Positions 17,318 to 26,977 are shown, counted from the stretch's first letter. The stretch: 64,000 nucleotides of DNA from Breznakibacter sp047600785 (GCA_047600785.1 JASGKH010000002.1:1364001-1428000); one strand, 5' to 3'. The notes: generated by a model from the sequence alone, not told the origin. Translations and numbers: made by a program.

Positions 17318-19669
17318 TCAATCAGCAGCCTTCAACAATCTCACCCCGTATATTCCTCCCGCGATCGATCCGGACAAGGCCTCAAATCTGACATTGATCT
17401 TGCCGTCGGCCGATTTACCGACCACCTCGGCAGGTAACACGATCTCCTTTTCGAAAAACGTATCGCCCTGCGATCCGTCCAATTCCACGGTCATCACGAC
17501 CACATTGTTGACCAAAATATTGAACCGGCGGTTCCTATCCTGTCCAAAAAATGTGAGCTGCAACACCGCTTTGGTATGGGGTTGCTTCATATCGTACGAG
17601 AACCATCCCTGGGCATGGCGCCAATGGCGGTCACGATGGACACCTGTCTCCGATTTTTCAAACTGGATTCGATGATCCGATTCGGGCTGTTGTTCACCGG
17701 GCGCCACAAAATCGATGGTGCGGGCCTCCAATGCCAAACGAACAACTTCTTTTTCGGCAGTCTGACGCTTCATCGCCTCCACCTCATCGGCCGTGGTAAA
17801 TTGCCAATACACCTGGTAGCGCGCATCGTGCAGATGGTAAAACGGCTCCAGCTCCAAACCGTTTTCCGAATCGGGATAGACACCGCCCGTTAACCTGAAC
17901 TTTCCGTCGGACGATGTTTTTACGACCAACTGATCCACATTTTGCGGATCGACTACCAGCAACGGGGCTTCGGTAATGGAATAAAGCGGTCCGCCGGCCA
18001 CATGCCCCATGCGGCTACCATCGGCCACCAACCCGGGCATGTCTTCGATTCCCGATTTTGCTGCCAGAACAAACGGTCCATGCACCAAGGCAGCCCACTT
18101 CGAACCGTCGGGCAAAAACTCGGCCCTGGTATGCATGGGCAACACAAGCTCTACCCTGTCATTGTTTTTCCATTTGCGGACAACGGAAACGTAAGTACCC
18201 GGCAAAGCAGTGACGGGAACGCTTTTCCCGTTTATCTTCAGCACAAGCTCTCCCGCATTGACCCACTGGGGATAACGGAAATGGATGGTTGCCCGTCGGG
18301 GTTTCGGCAGTGCCAGCCTGAATGTAACCTTATCGTCCGACGGTAAACTTGAACGCTGTTCCAACGTCAGGCCCTTGTCCTTCCATGTAAGCGTAGACGG
18401 CACAAACAGATTGACATATAGGTCGTCGTCGTTGTGGGCGTAAATCAGTTCGTTGTACTTCGAATGGTTTTCCATTCCCGACCCCACACAACACCAAAAA
18501 GCAATCTCTGCTTTTGAATAAACACGGTAATGGCGCGGACGCATGGAGGTGAAATAGACCAACCCGCCGTGCCCCGGGTGCTGCGACGAAAGGATGTGGT
18601 TGTACATGGCCCGTTCGTAGAAATCGATGTAACGCAAATCGCCCGACGACAGGTAAAGCATTTTCGACAGTTTGAGCATGTTATAAGTGTTACAGGTCTC
18701 GGGCCCTTCGCGGTCTTCGATCATGGCCGTGAAGTCGCCGGACGGATGGAAATGCTCGCGTACGCTGTTGCCCCCAATGGCCACCGACCTTTGCCGGGTC
18801 ACCGTTTCCCAAAAGAATTTGGCCGCTTCGTGATAAACCGAATCGTGTGCCAATTCACCGATACGCTCAAAACCAATTACTTTGGGAATTTGGGTATTGG
18901 CATGCATGCCGTTCAGCTTGTCTTCATGCTTTGCCAATGGCTGTAAAATGGTTTGATGCGAGAACTTTCTTGCCAGTTCAAGGTAAGTGCCGTTGCCCGT
19001 CACTGCGTATGCATCGGCCAATACTTCGTTCATTCCGCCATGTTCCGACCGGAGTATGTCCTGTATTTGTTCGTCGGTCAAATTTGCACAAAGGTTTACG
19101 CACCAGTCGGTCAGGGCTATCCACATTTGTCTGGCTTTCCCGTTGCCCGTCAGCAGGTACACATCCCTCAGTCCCGAAAACGTTTTGTGTATGTTGTACA
19201 AAGGCACCCATTTCCGGTTAAGCGAAAAACTGCCGACCGACAAATTTCCGTGCGCCACATCGTCCCACATCTCCTTACTGCCCGGCACGCCGCCGATGTA
19301 CCCGTTGCCGTTCGCTTTTTGGCACAATTCAAGTTCATCGAGCATATAATCCAAACGTGCGGTCGCCGCCTTATCGCCGGTAGTGGCCACAATCTGGGCC
19401 AGTGCGGTCAGATAATGGCCTCCCACATGGCCATCCAGTCCTGTATTCTCCCAGTTCCCGTAAGAAAGGGCCTTGGGTTCCAGCCCCGCTTCACGACGGA
19501 ACGGGGCCAACAGCCTGTCCGGGTCGTGCGCCATGACATAACGGTAACTGGTGGTCTGGGCGTCGGCAAAGGGACTGTTCCCCAATTTCACATCCCGCAA
19601 ATCGAATGGCTTCAATTGGGCCAATCCCATTGATGGCAACAAACAAAGCAACACATGGCAGATTCTCAT
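17318..19669 (-). CDS. GH127 beta-L-arabinofuranosidase
   Basis: Releases beta-L-arabinofuranose from plant glycans such as arabinan side chains and extensin. The protein has 783 residues with a signal peptide (MRICHVLLCLLPSMGLA), so it is exported. The zinc-cysteine site of HypBA1-type enzymes is visible: Glu324 and Cys326 in GPETCNTYN, and Cys393-Cys394 in FWCCVGSGMENH, where the first Cys of the pair corresponds to the nucleophile. The C-terminal part (about 630-780) is a beta-sandwich. I start at 19669 because the signal peptide begins there. No other arabinan gene is adjacent, although the pectinesterase and BNR_4 protein in this window are related by theme. Confidence 0.93.
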   Translation of the reverse strand: MRICHVLLCLLPSMGLAQLKPFDLRDVKLGNSPFADAQTTSYRYVMAHDPDRLLAPFRREAGLEPKALSYGNWENTGLDGHVGGHYLTALAQIVATTGDKAATARLDYMLDELELCQKANGNGYIGGVPGSKEMWDDVAHGNLSVGSFSLNRKWVPLYNIHKTFSGLRDVYLLTGNGKARQMWIALTDWCVNLCANLTDEQIQDILRSEHGGMNEVLADAYAVTGNGTYLELARKFSHQTILQPLAKHEDKLNGMHANTQIPKVIGFERIGELAHDSVYHEAAKFFWETVTRQRSVAIGGNSVREHFHPSGDFTAMIEDREGPETCNTYNMLKLSKMLYLSSGDLRYIDFYERAMYNHILSSQHPGHGGLVYFTSMRPRHYRVYSKAEIAFWCCVGSGMENHSKYNELIYAHNDDDLYVNLFVPSTLTWKDKGLTLEQRSSLPSDDKVTFRLALPKPRRATIHFRYPQWVNAGELVLKINGKSVPVTALPGTYVSVVRKWKNNDRVELVLPMHTRAEFLPDGSKWAALVHGPFVLAAKSGIEDMPGLVADGSRMGHVAGGPLYSITEAPLLVVDPQNVDQLVVKTSSDGKFRLTGGVYPDSENGLELEPFYHLHDARYQVYWQFTTADEVEAMKRQTAEKEVVRLALEARTIDFVAPGEQQPESDHRIQFEKSETGVHRDRHWRHAQGWFSYDMKQPHTKAVLQLTFFGQDRNRRFNILVNNVVVMTVELDGSQGDTFFEKEIVLPAEVVGKSADGKINVRFEALSGSIAGGIYGVRLLKAAD

Positions 19670-19864
19670 ATCAATGAATTTTGAAGTTTCGGAACATTTG
19701 CAAAACACAAATTTGGGAATACCTGGTTACTTTCCAAGTGGATAAATAGGTATTTCGTTTGTGAAATTGGGTAATGTTGGCAAAACACGTCAATCCGCAC
19801 TCTTGCTTATACCACGCCCGCGCAACCTTTTCCTCCCCTTTCGCATCTTTGGAAAAACCTTCCT

Positions 19865-20452
19865 ATGAAGAAACTTTTATTTGTATCCGTCTTGCTTACC
19901 GCCATGGCGAATCTATTGGCACAAAAACACGATCTATCCTTTGTGTTCGGCTCTACTCCCAACGATGTTTACCGGGATGCCGGCATTGTGGGAGGTCCCA
20001 GTTACACGGGTAAAAGATCGACCCTTCTGGGTATTGGTTATTTTTACACGCTCTCATCGCGCTTTGACTTGGCAACAGGGTTGGAATATTCCAAAAGCCG
20101 ATTTGAGATCAGCTCAAACCTTATCCCCGGCTCTGCCACTGCTTCCCACCGCGAACACATTAACTTACTTTCGTTTCCGTTGGGGGTGCGGACCAATTTC
20201 CTAAAATATTTCTTTTTATACACAGGCACCTCTGCCGATGTCGACCTAAATCCATCGGAAAACGATGTGGCCAGTATGACGGGCCTGGGATGGAATCTTG
20301 GCCTGGGTGCAAAACTTAACTATCAGGCTGCCACAGCTTTCATCAACCCGTTTTTTCAACAACATGCAGCCATCTCATTAGCCAGTGCCGGTGATTCCCG
20401 TGAAAAGCTCCTTATTTATGGGTGCAAATTCGGCATAGGTTACAGGTTCTAA
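19865..20452 (+). CDS. Small outer-membrane beta-barrel protein
   Basis: A 195-residue exported protein with a signal peptide (1-19, cleaved after LLA) and a repeated pattern of alternating residues, ending in FGIGYRF, a typical outer-membrane C-terminus with terminal Phe. It resembles the PorT/OmpW-like barrel group of Bacteroidetes in general layout. Its function is unknown. A CATCTTTG shortly upstream (about 19845) may be the -7 element. A perfect terminator follows at 20491-20522. Confidence 0.7.
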   Translation: MKKLLFVSVLLTAMANLLAQKHDLSFVFGSTPNDVYRDAGIVGGPSYTGKRSTLLGIGYFYTLSSRFDLATGLEYSKSRFEISSNLIPGSATASHREHINLLSFPLGVRTNFLKYFFLYTGTSADVDLNPSENDVASMTGLGWNLGLGAKLNYQAATAFINPFFQQHAAISLASAGDSREKLLIYGCKFGIGYRF

Positions 20453-20490
20453 ATTGTTTTCCCTTTTAATTTATTCCCATCACCCTTTTT

Positions 20491-20524
20491 AATGGCCGAT
20501 ACATGTTTATGTATCGGCCATTTA
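20491..20524 (+). terminator. Rho-independent terminator, 14-bp stem
   Basis: AATGGCCGATACAT (20491-20504) pairs perfectly with ATGTATCGGCCATT (20509-20522) around a GTTT loop. A T-rich stretch follows. Confidence 0.85.
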
Positions 20525-20543
20525 CATTTATTTTGTAATGGGA

Positions 20544-20551
20544 TAAATTTG
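20544..20551 (+). promoter_or_regulatory. -7 promoter element of esterase gene
   Basis: TAAATTTG matches TAnnTTTG, with TTTA at 20521-20524 as a possible -33 element at 19-bp spacing. It places the transcript start just before the ATG at 20572. Confidence 0.65.
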
Positions 20552-20571
20552 TGCAACCATTCCAAATTCGT

Positions 20572-21447
20572 ATGATCATGAAGCCAAAAAGATTCGTTTT
20601 TTGCATTGCGGCAACACTGCTATTGATCCTTCCGGCCAATGCCCAAACAGGCAAGGTATTCGACAGTCTTTCGCTTGAAAGTAAAATATTAAAGGGTACC
20701 CGCAAATTTGCCGTTTACCTTCCGCCCGATTACGAAACGTCGCAACGTAGCTATCCGGTCCTCTATTTGCTTCATGGCGCGGGTGACGATCAAACCGGAT
20801 GGGTACAATTCGGGGAAATACTCCATATTGCCGACCAATGTATCCGCAACGGCTCGTCCACGCCCATGATTGTGGTCATGCCCGACGCCAATACCGGTAA
20901 GCGAGGTTATTTTAACGACATCAAAAACGAATGGCGGTACGAGGATTTCTTTTTCAACGAACTGATCCCGCATATCGAAAAGATTTATCGTGCCAAAAGC
21001 GAAAAGCGCTACCGCGCCATAGCAGGCCTGTCGATGGGCGGTGGCGGCACACTGATGTACGCGCTGCACCGTCCTGAGATGTTCTCGTCAGCTTGTCCCC
21101 TGAGTGCATACGTGGGACCATTGAACCTTGCCGAAGCCCGTGCCCGTCTCGCTTCGAACGACACGTCGGTCACCGATGAACAACTAGAAGCATATTATAA
21201 ACGTCATAATGCGTTATCGTTGGTAGAATCGTTGCCCCAGGACCAAAAAAACGCCGTACGCTGGTTTATCGATTGTGGCGACGATGATTTCCTCTATGAA
21301 GGAAACAGCTTGTTACACATTGCCATGCGCAAGAAAGAAATTCCCCATGAATTCCGTATCCGTAACGGTGGACATACCTGGACATACTGGCGCGAATCCT
21401 TGCCCGAAGTGCTCCGCTTTGTCTCCGAAGCATTTCATCAATATTGA
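20572..21447 (+). CDS. Secreted esterase, D-family (CE1-like)
   Basis: An alpha/beta hydrolase of the esterase D/feruloyl esterase group, 291 residues with a signal peptide ending in PANA. The nucleophile elbow GLSMGGG has Ser154. FIDCGDDDF holds the acid and GGHTW the histidine near the C-terminus. LLHGAGDD provides the oxyanion region. Relatives remove feruloyl or acetyl groups from xylan or pectin, or hydrolyse enterochelin-type esters. ATG 20572 and ATG 20578 are both possible starts. With the terminator and promoter upstream it is a separate unit. Confidence 0.88.
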   Translation: MIMKPKRFVFCIAATLLLILPANAQTGKVFDSLSLESKILKGTRKFAVYLPPDYETSQRSYPVLYLLHGAGDDQTGWVQFGEILHIADQCIRNGSSTPMIVVMPDANTGKRGYFNDIKNEWRYEDFFFNELIPHIEKIYRAKSEKRYRAIAGLSMGGGGTLMYALHRPEMFSSACPLSAYVGPLNLAEARARLASNDTSVTDEQLEAYYKRHNALSLVESLPQDQKNAVRWFIDCGDDDFLYEGNSLLHIAMRKKEIPHEFRIRNGGHTWTYWRESLPEVLRFVSEAFHQY

Positions 21448-21659
21448 ACGGTTTTTTCCTCCATAACCAAAGGCCAATGACCGATAGAGCTTGACGAAAT
21501 TTAAGTTATAAAGAAAGGGTGCTATTAAAAATATCCTCAGGGATTGTGAATATACAATTTTTATTACGGGTATATTTTTGAGATCCTGTTGGTTTTATAT
21601 TTCTTCTTATTTTCGTACTGCAAGTTTAAGTTATAGAAATATCCACAGAAGACAATTCC

Positions 21660-22466
21660 ATGAACGCTTATCTTTCAGGCAATGAATTATATGGTGACAA
21701 TTTCTCCCTTGATGAAATAAAAAAATGGTTTGAAGAAGAGTCGGAGGGTTACGCCAACCTGGGGAGCAATAGAGTGGATTCTTACAGATATGGTTACCAC
21801 CATCTCAATAAAATTCATGGGTACAGTAAAATAAAACACATAAGTGGATTTGGGAACGTGCTTGGGATTGGGTCTGCATGGGGGCATGAGTTTGAGCCAA
21901 TCATCGATAAAATCAGGAATATTACAATTATAGAACCATCGACCCAGTTAATCAGTAATAAAATCGGGACAGTAGCTCCCGTGTACGTAAAGCCCGGGAT
22001 TGACGGAAAGCTGCCTTTCGATGATGGTTCGTTCGATTTGATAACTTGTTTCGGCACATTGCACCATATTCCCAATGTATCGTTCGTTTTAAGCGAAATG
22101 GTACGTACCCTAAAACCAAGAGGCATTATTCTTTTAAGAGAGCCCGTTATATCCATGGGAGACTGGACAAACCCAAGAAATGGCCTGACAAAAAACGAAA
22201 GAGGGATACCCGATCTTTTTTTCGAGACATTTTTCAAAAAACAACCCGTGCGGATCATCTCCAAAAAATATTGCTTTACCATGACTGCCTTTTTTCAAAG
22301 AACGATTGGGAAGTTATTATCCAAGCCTTTGCATTACTACAAAACGTACATAACGATCGACAAAATCCTATCTTATTTGCTAAAAACAAATGTTCATTAT
22401 CATGCAACAAACATGAAAGAGCGAATAGCTCCCACTTCGATCTTTTATGTAATTGAAAAGATTTAG
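21660..22466 (+). CDS. Class I SAM-dependent methyltransferase, AT-rich
   Basis: A 268-residue cytoplasmic methyltransferase of the Methyltransf_11 group. The glycine-rich motif appears as VLGIGSAWGHEF, motif II as ITIIEPS, and DLITCFGTLHHIP with LKPRGIILLREP complete the fold. Such enzymes near polysaccharide clusters often methylate sugars or lipids, but here there is no glycan cluster. The gene and its flanks are richer in A and T than their neighbours and the codon use looks different, which suggests acquisition. No specific substrate can be named. Confidence 0.82.
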   Translation: MNAYLSGNELYGDNFSLDEIKKWFEEESEGYANLGSNRVDSYRYGYHHLNKIHGYSKIKHISGFGNVLGIGSAWGHEFEPIIDKIRNITIIEPSTQLISNKIGTVAPVYVKPGIDGKLPFDDGSFDLITCFGTLHHIPNVSFVLSEMVRTLKPRGIILLREPVISMGDWTNPRNGLTKNERGIPDLFFETFFKKQPVRIISKKYCFTMTAFFQRTIGKLLSKPLHYYKTYITIDKILSYLLKTNVHYHATNMKERIAPTSIFYVIEKI

Positions 22467-22717
22467 CCTCTGCCCGATAACCAAAGATGTTTGGTTGATA
22501 ATCCATAAGATCAGGATTACCCGGACACAAAGCAACAAAGAACAATGTAAAAGCTGGTATTACGCCCGTTCCCTCTTACTTTTCCATAATGGAATCGGCG
22601 AAGATCAACCCCAAGAGAAGGAAAAAGCAAATTCGCACTAAAAAACGGGGCAACGACTCCAAGTTATTTTTCGAAAGGTACGGCAATGGGATGCAAACGA
22701 ACCGTTGTTTCATAAAT

Positions 22718-23425
22718 TCAACTTCCCTGAACAATAAATATGGCCGGACGCTTTTGTATGTCAGGTCTTTTCCCCTTCCACCGGGAAACGGTACGCGTGG
22801 CAATAAACTCGGTATCGAGAGTAATGTCGCAGGCAATGCAAAGTTTGGTATCCGGCTTGAGAACGGTTAATAAATCATCGAACAACTGTACATTCCGGTA
22901 CGGAGCTTCAATAAATACCTGTGCCTGATGTTCTTTTAATGAACGAAGTTCGTAACGCCGGATGGCCTCATCTTTTTCGTGCTTTTTTACGGGCAAATAA
23001 CCATTAAAAGCAAAGCTCTGTCCGTTCATCCCCGAGGCCATCATGGCCAACAATATGGACGATGGCCCCACCAACGGTACAATTCTTATCCCCTTTTCAT
23101 GGGCCAGTTCCACCAAGTCGGCACCCGGATCGGCAATACCCGGGCAACCCGCTTCCGATAAAATACCCACATTGTGGCCTTCCAGCAAAGGTTTTAATAA
23201 TCCAGCCCGCTGTGATGCCGGTGTATCTTTGTCCAACACCGAAAAAACCAGTGCATCGATTTGGATGCTACGATCGACAATTTTCAAAAAACGGCGTGCC
23301 GTTCGCTCATTTTCCACCACAAAATAGACCAACGACTTAATTAGCTGGCTCACTTCAGCGGGAAGCACCCTGTCGATGGGACTATCGCCCAATGTACTTG
23401 GTATCAGATACAAAATTCCGGTCAT
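22718..23425 (-). CDS. RsmI-like tetrapyrrole-methylase-fold methyltransferase
   Basis: A 235-residue SAM-dependent methyltransferase related to RsmI, which 2'-O-methylates C1402 of 16S rRNA. The family motif SDAGxPGISDPG is seen as SEAGCPGIADPG, with LVGPSSILLAMMASG after it. Bacteroidetes often carry this shorter form besides the true RsmI, so the target is uncertain. The start at 23425 (MTGILYLIPSTLG) is supported by a TACTTTTG promoter 17 nt upstream. An in-frame methionine further upstream lies beyond that promoter. Confidence 0.87.
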   Translation of the reverse strand: MTGILYLIPSTLGDSPIDRVLPAEVSQLIKSLVYFVVENERTARRFLKIVDRSIQIDALVFSVLDKDTPASQRAGLLKPLLEGHNVGILSEAGCPGIADPGADLVELAHEKGIRIVPLVGPSSILLAMMASGMNGQSFAFNGYLPVKKHEKDEAIRRYELRSLKEHQAQVFIEAPYRNVQLFDDLLTVLKPDTKLCIACDITLDTEFIATRTVSRWKGKRPDIQKRPAIFIVQGS

Positions 23426-23442
23426 ATGCAACGAATATGGCG

Positions 23443-23450
23443 CAAAAGTA
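23443..23450 (-). promoter_or_regulatory. -7 promoter element of RsmI-like gene
   Basis: On the minus strand TACTTTTG matches TAnnTTTG, 17 nt before the ATG at 23425. A CATCTTTG on the plus strand at 23505-23512 probably drives the divergent metallo-hydrolase gene. Confidence 0.65.
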
Positions 23451-23559
23451 AGAAAAGGCTCATAAATGCACGGCCCCTGCACCTGACTTTTCCCACATTT
23501 TGCCCATCTTTGCGAAGGCGAAAGGATACAAAATCCATCCGCATAACCGTCATACCCCA

Positions 23560-24327
23560 ATGCGCATTACGTTTTTAGGCACCGGTACTTCCATGGGGGT
23601 CCCGGTCATTGCGTGCACCTGCCATGTATGCCAAAGCAAATACCCGCTGGATAAAAGGTTACGTTCATCCGTTTTGATCGAAAGCCAGGGACTGATACTG
23701 TTGGTTGATGCCGGTCCCGATTTCAGGGAACAAATGCTCCGTGCCCACGTTTCCCGGATCGATGCGATCTTGATTACGCACGGCCACACTGACCATGTGG
23801 GCGGATTGGATGACGTGCGCGCCATTAACTGGCAAATGCAGCGCCCAATGCCCATTTACGGCGAGGATTTTGTGCTGGACGAATTAAAACAGCGCTATGC
23901 TTATGCGTTTGCCGACCACAAATATCCGGGAGTCCCCGAATACAACCTGCAAACCATCACTCCCCGACCATTCCTGTTCCAACACATAATGGTTGAACCA
24001 TTTAGGGTCTGGCACCACAAACTTCCCATCCTGGGATTCAAGATTGGTAAAATGGCCTACATCACCGATGCCAACCGGATAGAAGCCCATGTACTTGAAA
24101 ACCTGAAAAATTTAGACATTCTGATCATCAACGGCTTGCGCAATGAGAAGCATCTTTCCCATTTTTCCTTGCCCGAGGCCCTTGAAGTGATCAAATTCCT
24201 ATCCCCCAAACAGGCTTTCATTACACACATCAGCCACCAGTTGGGACTGCACGAGGAAATAAATACCCAACTTCCGCCGCACATTCGATTGGCATACGAT
24301 GGATTGGTTGTAGAAATGGAAGGATAG
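23560..24327 (+). CDS. MBL-fold metallo-hydrolase (PhnP-like)
   Basis: A 255-residue cytoplasmic metallo-beta-lactamase-fold enzyme. The metal-binding motif THGHTDH has His74, His76, Asp78 and His79. The N-terminal part has GTGTSMGVPVIACTC with two cysteines, as in the PhnP/lipoate-associated group that hydrolyses phosphodiesters. The start at 23560 begins directly with MRITFLGTG. It is divergent from the RsmI-like gene with a shared 134-bp control region. Confidence 0.9.
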   Translation: MRITFLGTGTSMGVPVIACTCHVCQSKYPLDKRLRSSVLIESQGLILLVDAGPDFREQMLRAHVSRIDAILITHGHTDHVGGLDDVRAINWQMQRPMPIYGEDFVLDELKQRYAYAFADHKYPGVPEYNLQTITPRPFLFQHIMVEPFRVWHHKLPILGFKIGKMAYITDANRIEAHVLENLKNLDILIINGLRNEKHLSHFSLPEALEVIKFLSPKQAFITHISHQLGLHEEINTQLPPHIRLAYDGLVVEMEG

Positions 24328-24345
24328 GGGTTCGAACCTAGCTTT

Positions 24346-24450
24346 CAGGTTCAATGTTTCGGGTTGGGAAGAGACTGTTGGCTTTCGGCTGTTAGCCTTT
24401 GGGGTACTTTTGCATTTAGGACCTCAAGCTCTTTTGCACTCTTGCACTTT
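24346..24450 (+). repeat. Dispersed intergenic element, copy A
   Basis: Starts AGGTTCAATGTTTCGGGTTG, then GGAAGAGACTGTTGGCTTTC, CTGTTAGCC and ACTTTTGC. The first 70 nt are nearly the same as the inverse of 29095-29165. It lies between the converging ends of the metallo-hydrolase and MFS genes, and its CTTTTGCAC end abuts the MFS stop codon. Confidence 0.85.
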
Positions 24451-25653
24451 CTATAATACTTCAGCCTTTCCTCCCTCCTTTGCCGTCAACGACTTCAAAA
24501 ACAAAAAGATGAACGATCCGGTCGCAACGGTAAAACAAATTCCCAGCAAAATAAACGCCTGTGACATGGAGTAAGCGTCGGTGAACCAACCAAACAGGGG
24601 GCCAACCAATGCAAAAAACCCGCGGATAATCAAACTCCTTACCGAAAGAACGGTGGCCCGCACGTCGGAAGTGGTCAATTTATTGATGTAATCCTTCAAC
24701 ACAGGCGTGGCCACACCACGCGCAGCATAAAAAAACGCAAACACCACCATGATCCATGCCGATTGGACCAATCCCGACACCACAAAGCTTCCCGTAAAGA
24801 CAATTGTGGTTGCCCACACGGTAAACCGGGGACTTAGCCGTTTTTCGATCCGATAAGCGTACAACGTCACAAATCCCACTAGCAGATTTAAAAAAGTCGA
24901 CGCCATCCCGATGTTAAATTCAGAAAAACCGATATCCGCCAAATACAATTGGATCACCCACGCCATGGTCAACGTTAACGCACCGATAATGGAAGAGTAT
25001 ATCAAATGATAACGCAATCCCGCATTTTTTACCAGCGCATAATCCAACACGCGCCATATATCCTTCCAACCAGCCTGCCGGTTGGGCATATGCAGTTTAG
25101 GCTCCACCAGCAGGAACGATGCAGGAACGGCAATCAATGCCACCACGGTTTGAAAATAAAAAGGCAACCGCAAACTGATTTCGGCCAACGCGCCACCAGT
25201 AATGCCGGCCAATGCCTCGGAAAAATTGCCAATGGAAAAATTGCGTCCTTCGTATTTCACATACTGTTGTTCTTTTCCCATGGATTTTAACGAATCGTAT
25301 AACAGCGCCGAGTCAGCACCCGAAATGCAACTCATGCCAAAACCAAGGGTAAATTCCGCAAAAAAGAAGTACCAATATCCGGTAAAAAAAGAATAGATGG
25401 CAAAACCCAACGTCCCAAAAATACTCCCGATCACAATGGTCCGTTTACGGCCAATCACATCGGCCATGTATCCCGAAGGAATTTCGAAAATAACAATGGC
25501 AATGGAATAGAACGCCTTAAGCTGGAACGATTCCTCGGTCGAAAAACCACAATCCTTGTAAAAAAGCATCAAAATGGGCACCGTGAGCATAAACCATTTT
25601 GCCACTTTAATTAAATTCAGATTCAATATGTTACGACTCAAATCTTTTTCCAT
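24451..25653 (-). CDS. MFS transporter
   Basis: A 400-residue transporter with 12 predicted membrane helices. The loop between helices 2 and 3 carries GYMADVIGRKRTIVIG, a good match to the MFS signature. It probably exports or imports a small molecule with protons. The N-terminal start at 25653 (MEKDLSRN) is supported by a TAATTTTG element 15 nt upstream, which excludes earlier in-frame methionines. No neighbour suggests the substrate. Confidence 0.88.
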   Translation of the reverse strand: MEKDLSRNILNLNLIKVAKWFMLTVPILMLFYKDCGFSTEESFQLKAFYSIAIVIFEIPSGYMADVIGRKRTIVIGSIFGTLGFAIYSFFTGYWYFFFAEFTLGFGMSCISGADSALLYDSLKSMGKEQQYVKYEGRNFSIGNFSEALAGITGGALAEISLRLPFYFQTVVALIAVPASFLLVEPKLHMPNRQAGWKDIWRVLDYALVKNAGLRYHLIYSSIIGALTLTMAWVIQLYLADIGFSEFNIGMASTFLNLLVGFVTLYAYRIEKRLSPRFTVWATTIVFTGSFVVSGLVQSAWIMVVFAFFYAARGVATPVLKDYINKLTTSDVRATVLSVRSLIIRGFFALVGPLFGWFTDAYSMSQAFILLGICFTVATGSFIFLFLKSLTAKEGGKAEVL

Positions 25654-25668
25654 GCCAACAAGTTGCCG

Positions 25669-25676
25669 CAAAATTA
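25669..25676 (-). promoter_or_regulatory. -7 promoter element of MFS gene
   Basis: On the minus strand TAATTTTG matches TAnnTTTG, 15 nt before the ATG at 25653. Confidence 0.6.
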
Positions 25677-25803
25677 ATCCTTCTCCCCAATCTACCAACT
25701 ATGGCCACAAACAGATACCCATTGGGGGTTTACGGAAAACAAAAAAACTGAGGTATCAATCTGAAACAACATATGCAGTCAAACTAACACATTGTTATTG
25801 GAA

Positions 25804-25835
25804 TTTGCCCATACATCGCTTTTTTTATATTTTTG
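25804..25835 (+). promoter_or_regulatory. Promoter of asnA (-33 and -7 elements)
   Basis: TTTG at 25804-25807 and TATTTTTG at 25828-25835 are separated by 20 bp, the best full match to a Bacteroidetes promoter in the window. The ATG follows at 25861. Confidence 0.8.
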
Positions 25836-25860
25836 CCCACCCCAAAACTACAACTTAATC

Positions 25861-26901
25861 ATGGTAAAAAATTTGTTTATCCCAAAGGACTATGACCCTA
25901 TTCTTGATCTATTAGGCACTGAACAGGCTATCAAAATAGTAAAAGACTATTTTCAATCCAATCTGTCATCCGAATTAAGGCTTCGAAGGGTTACCGCTCC
26001 TTTATTTGTCCTTAAAGGCACCGGCCTGAACGATGACCTCAGCGGGATTGAACGTCCCGTAAGCTTCCCCATCAAAGACATGGACGAAGCACGTGCCGAG
26101 GTGGTACACAGCCTGGCTAAATGGAAACGCATGATGCTGGCCGATTACCGGATTGAGCCTGGCTATGGCCTGTACACCGACATGAACGCCATCCGCCCCG
26201 ACGAGGTGCTCGATAACATCCATTCGCTTTATGTGGATCAATGGGACTGGGAGCGGCACATCACACCAGACCAATACAATCTCGTTTTTTTGAAACACAT
26301 TGTACGAAAAATATACGAGGCAATGAAACGGACAGAGTATGTCGTGTACGAAAAATACCCTGCCATCAAGCCCATCCTCCCCGAGGACATTGCCTTTATC
26401 CATACCGAGGAATTATTGACGCAATACCCCGATATGACCTCCAAAGAGCGTGAGGATGCGGCAGCCAAACAGTTCGGGGCCGTTTTTGTGATCGGCATCG
26501 GGAGTGTTATGCCAAACGGGGAAAAACACGACGGGCGTGCACCCGACTATGACGATTGGAGCACCCCATCGACCAATGGCCATAAAGGCCTCAACGGAGA
26601 CATTTTGGTTTGGAACCCAATCCTAGAACGTTCGTTCGAGCTCTCATCCATGGGCATTCGCGTGAGCGCCGAAGCGCTGAAACGCCAACTTGAAATTGAA
26701 AAATGCCCCGAACGTGCTGAATTATATTTCCACAAACGTCTGCTGAACAACGAACTGCCCTTAAGCATCGGTGGCGGGCTAGGCCAAAGCCGTTTGTGTA
26801 TGTTCTTGCTGCGCAAAGCACACATCGGTGAAATCCAATCCAGTATCTGGCCCGAAAAGATGCGGCAGGAATGTAGAAAACACAAAATCGTGCTGGTCTG
26901 A
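25861..26901 (+). CDS. asnA: Aspartate-ammonia ligase (asparagine synthetase A)
   Basis: Makes asparagine from aspartate, ammonia and ATP, with AMP as product. The 346-residue protein has the class II aminoacyl-tRNA synthetase-like fold. Family landmarks are RLRRVTAPLFV near residue 40, the DMNAIRPDE and VDQWDWE segments, and GGGLGQSRLCMFLL near the C-terminus, which forms ATP-binding motif 3. Length is as expected. The start at 25861 follows a good promoter. A terminator at 26934-26977 closes the unit. Confidence 0.96.
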   Translation: MVKNLFIPKDYDPILDLLGTEQAIKIVKDYFQSNLSSELRLRRVTAPLFVLKGTGLNDDLSGIERPVSFPIKDMDEARAEVVHSLAKWKRMMLADYRIEPGYGLYTDMNAIRPDEVLDNIHSLYVDQWDWERHITPDQYNLVFLKHIVRKIYEAMKRTEYVVYEKYPAIKPILPEDIAFIHTEELLTQYPDMTSKEREDAAAKQFGAVFVIGIGSVMPNGEKHDGRAPDYDDWSTPSTNGHKGLNGDILVWNPILERSFELSSMGIRVSAEALKRQLEIEKCPERAELYFHKRLLNNELPLSIGGGLGQSRLCMFLLRKAHIGEIQSSIWPEKMRQECRKHKIVLV

Positions 26902-26933
26902 AAGCAATGTTTCCCTCCCTTCAAACACAAAAA

Positions 26934-26977
26934 AACAAACAATCCCGGTCCTGTAAGGCCGGGATTGTTCGTTTTTT
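26934..26977 (+). terminator. Rho-independent terminator of asnA
   Basis: AATCCCGG (26941-26948) pairs with CCGGGATT (26959-26966), extended by AAC/GTT, and is followed by GTTTTTTC. Confidence 0.85.

Noticed and set aside
22453..22641. Small gene after the AT-rich methyltransferase
   Set aside because: It overlaps the end of the methyltransferase, has no start context and no recognisable content.
24326..24345. tRNA T-arm (GGTTCGAACC)
   Set aside because: No acceptor stem, D-arm or anticodon arm can be drawn around it.
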